This document shows, one piece after another, positions 53,301 through 64,000 of a DNA stretch of 64,000 nt. The notes beneath the pieces were generated by a model. That model made no database searches and was not told where the DNA came from. It saw only the letters and a list, made by a program, of their open reading frames with translations. The stretch spans positions 28,546,367-28,610,366 of the forward strand of contig NC_092525.1 of assembly GCF_037038585.1 (NCBI RefSeq). Reading direction: 5' to 3'. Source of the stretch: Patagioenas fasciata. Its lineage: Eukaryota > Chordata > Aves > Columbiformes > Columbidae. A program made the position numbers and the translations under genes. Each line of letters starts with the position of its first letter. Position 1 is the first letter of the stretch.

Positions 53301-56300
53301 AAATGTTTTAATTATTAACGTCAAAAAGAAAACTACGAGAGCAGCTTTGAGACATAAAAGGCAAAACTGATGGGGAAAATCTGATTATCATGGTGATAGT
53401 TCTGTAACTTTCTTCATATTAATATGAATAGTGTAGTGTAACGAAATAGCCTTAGAAATAAGGTCACAGAGGACCAGGATACCGCTGACAGTATCTCTGA
53501 CTGTTAGCATCATGTATAGATGTTACAGACGCTTCAGGCATGGACAAGAGCTGTATTTTTTTAGGTACCATGTAAGCATGTATATAAGCTCAAAGAGACT
53601 GCAAAATGATTGCTAAATGTCATTTATTTGACTTGTACATTTTGTGGAGGATTTTAGTTCCATTCGGAGTATATCTGGATACAGTTAAAGAAAAAGCAAG
53701 TAAGAGTACATGTTGTCTCTGTTAGTGTGCTTTATTAAATTTCTTTTCTGTGAAAAGAAAAGAGAGAGTAGCCTTTTTAAAAGCCCTAAATCAGTTCACT
53801 GCTTTCCTGGCTTTTGCCTACAACGCTCCCTGAAGTGTAAGTAGCCATTTTCTTCATGCTTTTGATTGTTTTTATTTGAATAAACAGATGAAACAATGGA
53901 TAATTCACTTAGAATTCTGCTTTTCATATTTGGCCACTAGATGATGCTGTGACTCAATTGCAGATGATACAGTACTGTTAACATTTTGTTGTTATTCTTT
54001 CATTTTATACAGCTGCAGCATTTTCTTATATGAAAAATTGGTATTTTCTTTCTTGTTCTTACATGCATTGTAGCTGTTACCGTATATAGACTAGTTATAT
54101 TTTATACAAATCCGTGTAGATGACATCTTAGCAGTAGCTCTTTCTTCTAGTACTGAAAACATCACTATTCTAGATGATGTGCATATATATATTCTCCATA
54201 TATGCAGATGCGTGGTCCTTTGAGTAATGGTGTGGGTCCTGTTTTCAGTTTGTAAGTGAGGAAACTACACTCTTTGAGCAATAAGTAGTATGTAAAGTCT
54301 ATTTTGCTCTCACTGAAATAGCATCTGCTGGTCGCACTGGGGTCTAGTCAGGAAATGACCACATTGTACTGCAATGCCAGCTTCACTGTGACATGATCTC
54401 CACAGGAGGCTCTGAGTTGAGGTATATTCAACATTCATTTTAAAAGTGAGCTTCCTTTTTGCAAAGTCATTAACAATTATACTGGACCTGAGCTCCTGTC
54501 ACATAAGTGTGCTAAATCTTGTTTTGGTGCATGTTTCTACTAAATTACTTGGAGGTAGGCTCATGTAAAGGACAGCAAGTTGTAGTAGTTATGCTAAATA
54601 TATACTTCCAGGTATAAGCTCACTGGCATCTTCAAAGACATCTAAAATTGCCTTCAAAAAAGTCCTTATATACTTATATAGGCAACAAATACATGAAGTA
54701 GAAGTCCTTAAGTGAAATATTCACCATTAAAATTTGTTGAAAATTCTGTGCCACTGGAATGACAGTGTTAGGGACCTCAAATCTACAGAGTATGCTTACA
54801 CACTTGCAGTGTGCATGCAATAACACTTTCTAATGAGACAGCATGACAGAGAATTGTAAGGCTTTCTTCTGGCTTAAGTGAAAGGCAGTCTTACATTCTA
54901 GAGAATGACAAAGCCACTTGTTTTTCTTTTTCCACTCCGTGACTGGGAAGCTTAGATCTGTATTTCACTGGTGGTCCCACTTATATCCAGGTACTGCATG
55001 AAGTATTTATTTAGTATTAGTGAGGATATCAGCATTATAACTGGACTTTACCTGGTCTTAAAACTATTGACGTACAACTGTAAGGTTTCAAACTATTACA
55101 AAAGGCTTCATCACCAGAATTTCCATTCAAATAAATCTATGTATTTCCCAAACCCTGAAGAATCTTGGGTTGTAACACACTGCTATTTGGTTTGAGGGTG
55201 ATTTTTTTTTACCTTTTTTTATATTTTTCTTTGTGTTTCAACTCTGGTTTTAGATGCTAGTAGGTGTATATGTTTCTAGTCTGGCAGAACTTCATTGGTC
55301 AGAAAAAGCCTCCCTGCTGCCAAAACAATTTTCTTTGATAACTTTAACAAGTCATCTGGAGATTTATTGACTTGAATTACAGCAGCTCACTTGTTACTAA
55401 GGCTTTGTGTAAATCACAGAAGAGGATGACAGATTCCATATAGGAATATAGTGGATTTCACCCATTAATATTAGATGTGTACATTTACTTTATGTATTGG
55501 TACCAAAGTCAGCCTGAGATTGGAGTCAGGTCATGTTTAAAGGAAGGAACAGAGAAGAATGAGAGAACACTATCTTAAGCCAAACTGCAAAACATAAGGA
55601 ATATTCAATAGTGGTTAAACTCCTTCCAGTATAGTGTCTATAAAAGTTCTTTTGCAGCTCTGCTTCATTTAAGACACAGCTATAAAAGGCTGTAATTCCC
55701 TCTAGGTTTTTCTCCTTGTACCCTAATTAGAATTTTTATCCAGTGCGTTATTGTTCTGGCTCTACTGAATAAGAGCTTGACTGTTGTAGAAGGCTTTTGA
55801 GTACACACTCTCCTAAGTACACTTGTTTTTTTCTGGCTTTTAGAAAGCAATTTTTTTTTTTTTTTTTTACATGTATGTTGATATTTAAGTATTAATTCTC
55901 CCCTTGAGACAAACATTTTTTTTTACTTTTTGCACACTAGCTGAAAAAGCTGTAGGGCTAACAAAGCATTTTATACATTTAGAACAATAATTTTGTAGTG
56001 CAACTTTGATAAATCTGTACAGCAAAGCATCACAATGCCTTCATCTGTATGCTTTCAGAATGAGCTGTCAGAGGTCTTCAAGTGAAAGATCGTCTTACTA
56101 GACCTTTTTTCCTATAAGTTTAATAATTTTCAGACCAAGCTACCTTAGGCCAAGACCCTGCAGTTTCACTGAATCCTAGTAGTTGCAGGAAGTGTCACCC
56201 ATGGATTGCTCACTTTGCCATAAGCTTCTATGTGCCTTGTGCTGAGCACTCTGCCTCAAGTAAACCACTTCAAGCAGAAGCTGTGAGCACATCAGTCTCA

Positions 56301-58654
56301 TTAATTACTGGCTGGATTGAGGTCTAAGTATTCAATATAGTTGAAACTTGAAACCCATGGGTAAAACTGCAATTTAAATGTACTACACATTGAAGGAGAA
56401 CACGCATGTGGCATACCCTGGTCTAGATAACCATAGGAATTTCCTACTCTTAGTTCCTTACCTTAGGAGGAAGGAAGGACAGACTGCCTTACTGAATACT
56501 AAAGTAGCATTTGTGTCAGCTGTAGGGAGACAGCAGTGAAATGGCATGGTGGAACAAATAGGAACAAGGCACTGTCAAACACAGCCTTGGGAGCACGGCA
56601 GTTAGGAGGTCATGAAAATAGCTATTTTGACTATCAGAATGATAGTGGGAAGAGATTTGGAACTGTAAAGATGTTGGCTGCTGTCGTTTGATTCCTGTCA
56701 TAATCATAGAAGAAGATTTTGTACTGAAGTAATACCTAGCACTCTCTATCTCTTCACGTAGTGGAAGAAAATATTGTCAGGGAAGTGAAAGAGGCATGGT
56801 ATGGAAGGAATGGGAAAAAATGGTCTTTGATGTTCTTACATGACTTGCTCAGATGGAATCATTCCATTGCTTTCGTTTCTGTATTCTAGTAACAGTTTAT
56901 ATCCACTTTTTCTTTAGATGACTTTTTTTAGTCTGTTGTGAAATAGCTTATTTCCCTAAACCTGTATTGGCTGGGATTGTACTCTTTTTTAATTTTTCCT
57001 TGCAGTGGTTTATGCCACTTCCTCATGGTGGCCACTGAGACATGCATAATCCTAAATTTTCTGTAGTATTTTCATCTTCTTATGGATCTTCCTTCTAGTA
57101 AAGCTACTTTCTGTTAAATATCTTTTTTGTGGTTTAAGAGACAAATTATTAGGCTTTTCATTTTGTGTAAAACTGTGTTAACCAAGAGCTCAGGTGGTTA
57201 ACATTTTCAGCAGTCATTCATTCATTTCTGCATGTTGCTAGCTTCTTCAAGCTTCTCATTATGATTGTGTGCCCTCTCAAAGGCCAATAACAAACACAAT
57301 ACCATATGTATGAATCAATTAGACTTTCAAATGGATGTAAGGTTTGACAGCTGTTAAACATTACTGTTGTTTGGTGTCTGCTATAATTAAAATTGTAAAG
57401 TATACCCATCTTGAAGACATATTTTTGAGCTTTGAACTGTAGTTCTCAAACCATTTATTGTGAGATAAATGGATCATTTAATATAGTAAAATACATTTAC
57501 TTTCAACTTCTTAAATGCAGCACTGGTCTGCCCACCTGAATGCACCTGGTGGAGGCAAAAATAGATAGAACTGGGGAATGGGATGGAGTGGATACATATT
57601 AAACTGACTCCAGTTTTGCAAAAGGATCATGTCATCTGCATAAACTGAAGAGTTGTTGGGCAGGAAGCTTTACGGAGATGTTTTCTGTGCAAGGGAAATT
57701 TTTCTGACTCGAAGATATTTTCTAACTGAGTACTGAAAGCGGCATGTTTGGGTATTTCAAGGATACTTGAAGTGGACCAACTGAAAAAGTTGCAGATTAC
57801 AGTAGGGAAATGGAACTGGTATTGTGTTGTTTGGTTATATAATATGCTTATATTTGAATGCTGTACAAATAACTCTTTGCCCCTTAATGATAATAGAGTG
57901 AAAAATAACATGACCGTTAGTTAGTTATGGAATATGTCCATTTTTCTAAAGATTATTCTATTTGATTTTTGTTTAAATCTGTTTTAAATTTCAAGCAACA
58001 TTTGTTCTAAGAAAGATTAATTTAAACTGATGTAGCATAGCAAAGCTCCCAAGTAACGCTTCTGCTGTCAAGAAGTAAACTTAGTTTCTTTTACTTTCTA
58101 TTTTATAGAATCTTGTAACATAAAAGCTAAATTTCTGTTCAAAAATACTGTTACAAAAAGCTGGAACACCTCCAGGAAAACATGTTCTACTTCCCAAACT
58201 GACTTTGACAAATAAAAAGCTACAGTGACCTTGACATTTACAAACCCTTTAAAATGTACCATCTACCCTTAGGATATAAAAATCCATTTTAGAACTAATT
58301 TTTACATTAGACACTAATAGGCACCACTCTAGCCAATTTAAAATTAATTTGGTGTGCAGCAAGAATGCTTCAAAGCATCCTAAAAAATGGAGCACATATC
58401 AAATGGCATTGAAATTAATATACTAGTGACTGAAACTGTATACAAGTGCAAGTTTTAGTCATCTGTTTTCTTTTGTGCCTTCATTGTTAATGTTACAAGC
58501 TTATCATTGAAAGCTGAAGACTTCTCTCCTTGCTTGGGCAGTATTCCCACCGAGAGCACATAATGACAATGGAACTGGACCTGAAATGTGTGAATCTAGG
58601 GCAAATATATTTCTTAATGAGTTTTGCGTCTGTATGGTAAAACTAGATTATTTA
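47346..58654. other. Intergenic DNA upstream of RNPC3
   Basis: No gene recognised. 47,500-48,350 is GC-richer, with two overlapping minus-strand frames of about 140 codons (47,791-48,213 and 47,921-48,346) in different frames, so at most one could be real. The rest is AT-rich, with T runs (50,248-50,265, 55,850-55,869) and a G/T-rich patch near 50,850-50,880. No repeats or exons can be supported. Confidence 0.55.
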
Positions 58655-58716
58655 ATTCTAAGTGATCAGGCAGTTGGACTAGATGATTGTTGTAGGTCCT
58701 TTCCAACTGAAATATT
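58655..58716 (+). mobile_element. CR1 LINE 3' terminus
   Basis: Last 60 or so bases of a CR1: 'gatcaggcagttggacta', 'gatgattgttgtaggtcc', then 'tttccaactga'. It runs directly into the ATTCT repeat that grew from its tail. Confidence 0.8.
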
Positions 58717-58806
58717 ATTCTATTCTATTCTATTCTATTCTATTCTATTCTATTCTATTCTATTCTATTCTATTCTATTCTATTCTATTCTATTCTATTC
58801 TATTCT
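58717..58806 (+). repeat. (ATTCT)18 microsatellite
   Basis: Eighteen uninterrupted copies of ATTCT (90 bp) at the 3' end of a CR1 fragment. CR1 tails normally carry a few ATTCTATG octamers. Here a 5-bp version has expanded and is perfectly pure, which suggests recent growth. Confidence 0.95.
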
Positions 58807-60554
58807 GCAATCTTTATAAGTAGAAAGAATGTCAAAGTCATGGCACAACGCAGGTGTCTGGTCTGTGGTTCATGCTGTTCTTCCATTAACTATGGACTGC
58901 CATGAACCCTAGATGGTCCCCCAGGGAAAGTAGAAGACACTTTGGCTTTGCATCCTGTGTATTTGACAAATAGCAATAAAAACCAAAACCAGAACCAAAA
59001 TAAATTCTTCATCCAGATCCTAGAAAACAGATCACTGCACCTTACACAAGAATAAACTGAGGAACTGCCTCTTGTGCCTGAAATCCTGTAGCCCCTTTTA
59101 TAAAGGCAGATAAAGAGCACTAAAGTTGTATGAACCAGAAGCACCTTACCAGGCACTGTAATTCAAAAATTGCGTTAAATAAATTATTTCAAACTCTGAA
59201 CAGGACTAAGACCAATTTAGAATTGAAAAAGTGTTGAAAGCCCTAAGAGTTCTTCTCCAGGTTTCTGGGAGTGCCCAGATGAGATTCAGCCCCCCTGGCT
59301 GTTGTAGTCAAGGAGGTTACTGCAGTATAGTGCAAACCTGCCTTAAAACCAGCATGCTGATCACAGTAAGAAGTTATGTCACTTGAAATGGTGTTACAGC
59401 AGTCTCCTGATAAATCTTTTTCTGAGTACTTATAGAAGACTGAAGCAAAATATACTGTGTGCAGAATAACAAACTGTGAAAACTAGTGTGAGAATCAGAC
59501 TTGGAAATCACTTATAATCCACCTTTTTCATTCTTCAAGTAATTTTTCAAATCTGTGAAGTCATCATACAGTTTTGGTTTTGTGAATGAAATATTCTACA
59601 CAAATTAGTGACATGTGACTGCCAGGAGAAAAATATAAACTTCCTATGCAATCCAAAGCAGAGTAAAGGAACTGTTATAGCAAATTGGCTGGCTGGATCT
59701 CTAATGTTGAAAGGAGAGTTCCAGTGTAATATCTGGAAGTACTCTAGTGCAAATTAGATGATTGTTTTGGCAGGCTGGCAAGAAAGGATTGTAGTGTCAT
59801 AATCAGCTAGAGCTGACTAATGCTGCTGTCAGAAGTGGCGTTCCCTCCCCCTCAGCCACACGTTCTGCTGTCTCTCCTGTGTTGGCAGGCTGCTGGTACC
59901 ATCATACCACTGGATATTTCTGCCTGCTGATCTGGCTGAAAGCTAACCCAACAAGAGCAGAATTGTTTAACTTCAGACATGCACCTGAGATGCTTCTGCT
60001 ATGAAAAAAGCTTCCCTGTCCAAGAAGAGATCTATAACCCCTCTGGGGGTAATGCAGACCATTTTAAGTTAGTAGCTTTTTTCTGCATTGGCTTTAGGCA
60101 TCATAATGTTAGTCATTGCAAATAACCCCTAATATAGATAACCGTGAACATTAATATTTATTTTCATTTTGAATATGGTGTTTGCAGAGTGCCTAAATGA
60201 GGTGTCTACGTGTTAAAAAGCAGACAGAACTCTTCTGAGATAAAATTATTCCATGTTAATGTTGTTTGTCCCTTGGCAGTTGTTTCAGTTTTCCATCAAA
60301 GTTGAACACAGACAAATCATGTGTTCTACTCCTGCTGTAAGCCTTTGCTTCTGCTCATGAAGAAGGATGATTATTTGGCTATTAATTGATAGAAATAATA
60401 GGTCATTGGCTTGAACGGCTTTTGGAGAAATAATTGGATAACTATGAGCAGCTACTTAGAGTATGTGAAAGAAGATGTATTTTGTTTCCAATTCAAAAGT
60501 TTCCTACAATCCATTTAATCCGTCTGTTTTGAGCAGATGTCATGATATTATATT

Positions 60555-60650
60555 TTGAGGTGGTTTTGTTTGGGTTTGGGTTTTTACTTGTTTGGGGGTT
60601 TTTTGTTTGTTGGTTTGCTTTGGTTTTGGTTTGTGGTTTTTGTTTGTTTT
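60555..60650 (+). repeat. G/T-rich low-complexity tract
   Basis: About 95 bp made almost only of T and G (GTTTG, GGTTTT and TTTGGG motifs). It immediately precedes a local tandem duplication. Confidence 0.8.
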
Positions 60651-60654
60651 ACAC

Positions 60655-60855
60655 TGAGTAGGCCTCAGGATAGCAAACTAAAGGTTTCACTAATATTTTT
60701 ACCAAAACGTTTGCTATTCTAAGTATGTTAAACTTTTTTCTTTCTTATTTTTTTTTTTTTTAGCTTTGAGTAGGCCTTAGGAATGCCAAATTAAAAGTTT
60801 CCCTGATATTTTACCGAAAGTTTTCTAGTCTAAGTATGTGAACTTTTTCTCTTGT
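60655..60855 (+). repeat. Diverged local tandem duplication, 112-bp period
   Basis: 60,655-60,745 and 60,767-60,855 align along their length: both start TGAGTAGGCCT, share 'ttttaccgaaa'-like and 'tctaagtatgt' blocks, and end in 'aacttttt'. I estimate about 80% identity. A T tract separates the units. Confidence 0.8.
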
Positions 60856-63800
60856 TTTTCCTTAAACATTAATAAAGGTCATATTGCTGCCTGCTGAATC
60901 AACTATAAATATTTCCTGTGAGTTGGATTTGATTTCCAAAGCTGCTGACCTGACTTCTGTGTATGACTTTGTATCAGATGACCATCTGGGAGACATCTGT
61001 TAAGCTGTAATATCTCCCAGACAGGGAACATATCCTACAGTACAAATGTAAAAAGCTGAGGTAACCTTCTACCTCTGAACAACTGTTTTTTAATAAATAG
61101 CAAACAGTGAATAATAAAACACTGATTAAGTTGCTTCGATTCTATGACTAACTGTGGATAAGACCCACTTAAAATTTTGTGACCTGGTGTTTGATTACAG
61201 TAGACAATAGCTCAACATTTTTGTTGCAAATCTGTCTGAATTTCTTATAGCACTATGTCCCCTTTCCTTGGAAAAAACTAAAACCAGTTCATGTTGTGTC
61301 CTTGCTTTCAGCCATCCCCATGGCTTTAAGAGATTAATATTTCAGGAAGTGACCACATAGATTTTACCAAATATATTCAAATGTGTTTGCTGGTTCACCA
61401 GGTGTATTTTTACATGCTATATTAGTCTCAGTGAAAAAAAAAAAACAGAAACAAACCCAAAAAACTCTCAGAGCAGTGCATACACAATGTAAGACAAAAA
61501 GCCCAGAAAATGTCAGTGGAGACAGATGATCCACATCCATTAACGTTGAGTTTCAGAAAACCATCCAGTGGAAAAAAGTCTCCGTTAGCTTAATTTTTAC
61601 TTCATGCCAGCACTCTCTATAGACAAATTTGTACCTTCCTATTATGAATCCGTTAATTTGGCTTGTTTTATTGTAGTATTATAAAAAGTCTAGTTGGAAA
61701 AACAGAAAAAGCTTACTATAACGCGGACATTGTAAGGCTTAGAAGAAGTTGTATCTTTTAAATTCAAACAGTAGTTTTCAAGTTAAGAAAATGTGTATTT
61801 TCCTTGAGGAGTATATTGGTATAGGACATCTTATGACATTAGCTAGTTAAGAACAAACTTATCTCATTCATTAACATGGCGTAATACATGGTCTTAATCC
61901 TTCACCACTGAAGAAGGGTAATTCCCAGTGAATATCACTGAACTAGAGTAATTGCTTGGTGTATTATACTGTGAAATAATTCTGTCATTGGCACTTAACA
62001 CTATAGTTCTATGCAACAGCAGGAATGGACTTGCTAACTATACAAGTTACCATTGAACAAAAAATTTTAGTAAGTATAATATGACATGTTTGCTTGGCTT
62101 AAAAATACAATATGGAAATGAGTTACAGGATTTTTATTTTTTAGTAATCGTACTTCTATATGATTATGCTTAAATAAAAAGGAAATCAAAAATTAAAATC
62201 TTTCAAATAGTTTGATATAGAAAAGTATTTCTTTTATTACTTCTATTGTACACACTGCAAATTCATTCAATGAGAGAAATAAAAGAAATTCACAGAAGCC
62301 TAACAGTCAGTTAAGTAAAAATGGTGTAGTTCCCTATTATTTTCTAGAGTAAAAGCTAATAGTACAGAAAATTAGAGAAAAGCAGGAGTCTAGAAAGCAT
62401 TATGTCTCATGTTGGTGTTATATTACTAGAAAACAGAGGAACAGAAATAATTTGTTTTCCAACTTTCTAATAATCTCTTCCGGCTCCTGATTACTATTTA
62501 AATGGGAAGTGTGAGGACAAGAGTGTGAACATGATTAACCTTCAGAAGCAGTGCTGTAAAGTCCTGAGCATACACCGGACTGACCGTGCTGCAGATCTGC
62601 TAGGATTTTCTTTATTATCTTGGACAGCTGTGCTTTCCATGATCATTAGATTGTGCTAAGCTGTTCTCCTGAAAAGTGTCTAGTATGGTCTGTACTTTTA
62701 TAATTTAATTTTAAACCACTGAGAAAACGGTCTCTGTTTGCATTCTTCAGCAAAAGCATGCTACAGCTAACATGTCACCAGAAGTAGTCTAGAATAGGTC
62801 TTCATCTTGCTTTAATACAGGACTGAATCATCATTGAACTTTGCTGCTTTTGCATCAAAAATACAATTAAACAATATTTTCTAGTTCGTCCAGGAAAAAA
62901 AGCTGGTTTTCCCTTCCTTTATGCTGCAGGCATCCAGAAATGACAGGATATTGGGTCTGTGGGCTTGCCTAGAGTAACATCACATCTGAGAGCTAAGGAA
63001 GGCATCAGGAAGCAGTTATCTGAGTGAAACCAGACAGAACAGATATCGTTTTCTACAATGTAGCATCAGTCAAAAAGTCTGCTAGGAAAGTTGTGTCTTG
63101 CTGATGCTTCTCTTTTGCTGACCAGGTACATAGTGATAAAGACCAAAGATGTCTTGGCAATCTGGAAAGAGCTACTGCAAATAACACTCATCCATCCAAT
63201 CCAATACAGCTGGTACTGAGACAAATATCTAAATCGATCCACAGCAGGGTGGTCCAGTTCTGAGATTTCCCAGTGGTTTTCTCAATTAACAGTACGTCTC
63301 TGTTCTACTCGCTGCATTATTTGTTTGACTTCACTTATTCGTTCAGGTTCATTATCAGTTTATATCTGTTCTATAATCTTTCACAAGAACATATACATGA
63401 GTCTTGTACATGCATGATTCATGTTCATCCATATTCACAAAGCTCAAAGCTTCTGCAGTTAAAACCGAGCTATAAAGTTTTAAGAGATAAAAGACATCCT
63501 GACACACTTATAATGATGCATTTAAAACATGAGCATATCTGCAATCATCTGAGCAGGCGACATAAAGGTGTTTTTTCTCTACTCATTTTGTTTTGAAAAA
63601 AATAGCCGTTGTTTCCCATTATGAATTTTTTCACTCCTTTCTAGAGAAACAGAGAAATGTTGTTATACTTTATATACTCCAGTTCCCTCTTATTAAGGCT
63701 CATATCACATACCTATGACAGCAAGAGAACAGTCAGTCCCATTAGGACAAAGTGTAATAATCTTCACATTTTATGCTATTCAACTCACTAGACTAGGACT

Positions 63801-64000
63801 TTGAGAACAACAGAAAATAATTTTCCTGTCAAAATGACAAAAGAGAAATTAAATTTCTTTACCTAGAGTATTTGGACTGACAAGCTGTCAGAAGTGGTTT
63901 TCCTGATCCAAAAATGAAGGCTTATAAACCACAGAAGGATAATATAATCTTTGAATTTTCTGACCTTGAATGACCTCTTTCTCAGTGATTTTTGGTAGCA

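Larger units (their letters stand above)
58807..64000. other. Intergenic DNA to the window end
   Basis: Apart from the G/T tract and the 112-bp duplication, this is AT-rich DNA in which I see no gene, RNA or repeat family. The frame at 63,273-63,596 (107 codons) is hydrophobic, AT-driven and unsupported. Confidence 0.55.

Noticed and set aside
58586-58819. 77-codon plus-strand frame ending in repeated FYSIL
   Set aside because: It only translates the ATTCT microsatellite and the CR1 end.
63273-63596. 107-codon plus-strand frame
   Set aside because: AT-driven hydrophobic composition, no homology recognised and no splice context.

Overview
This window is from a bird nuclear genome. The evidence is a cluster of alpha-amylase genes next to RNPC3 (the usual amniote AMY-RNPC3 neighbourhood), many CR1 retrotransposon 3' ends (the main avian LINE), one LTR of a typical avian endogenous retrovirus, and short intron-rich vertebrate genes with CpG-island promoters. 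The species cannot be named from the sequence alone. All recognisable protein genes lie on the minus strand, so each gene reads from high to low coordinates.

Layout. (1) 1-17,260: two almost identical amylase genes, copy 1 (coding span 179-4360) and copy 2 (9248-13429), offset by 9069 bp. Each has ten coding exons, a TATA box 39 bp upstream of the ATG and an AATAAA about 105 bp past the stop. The window opens inside copy 1's 3' flank, so more copies may lie to the left. (2) 17,261-24,494: copy 3, an older and clearly diverged amylase that still has ten intact exons. Its middle section (exons 5-9 with introns, about 18.60-19.74 kb) is nearly identical to copies 1 and 2, the pattern left by gene conversion. 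A decayed second exon 10 and 3' UTR from a copy-1/2-type gene lies just downstream (16.68-16.92 kb). Copy 3's TATA box is degraded. (3) 24.5-30.9 kb: non-coding, with an unassigned CpG island at 26.9-27.18 kb. (4) 30.9-47.3 kb: RNPC3, which encodes the U11/U12-65K protein of the minor spliceosome. It has 14 coding exons (523 aa) and a CpG-island promoter. (5) 47.3-64 kb: AT-rich intergenic DNA with small repeats and no recognisable gene.

How it works together. The amylases are secreted starch-digesting enzymes. Copies 1 and 2 encode the same predicted protein and so should add dosage, while copy 3 has a different promoter and some unusual substitutions. RNPC3 is the most striking part. Its last coding intron looks like a U12-type intron. 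Its 3' region contains two tandem copies of GTATCCTTT (31,060-31,083, minus strand), identical to the U12-type 5' splice site. A strong 3' splice site lies 44 bp upstream of them, and a strong U2-type donor lies 13 nt after the stop codon. These are the parts of the U11-snRNP-binding splicing enhancer (USSE) feedback switch described for the U11/U12-65K and -48K genes, which lets the minor spliceosome control its own subunit.

Exon coordinates were worked out by hand from splice sites, reading frame and the known family structure. All splice phases close and all frames are open.
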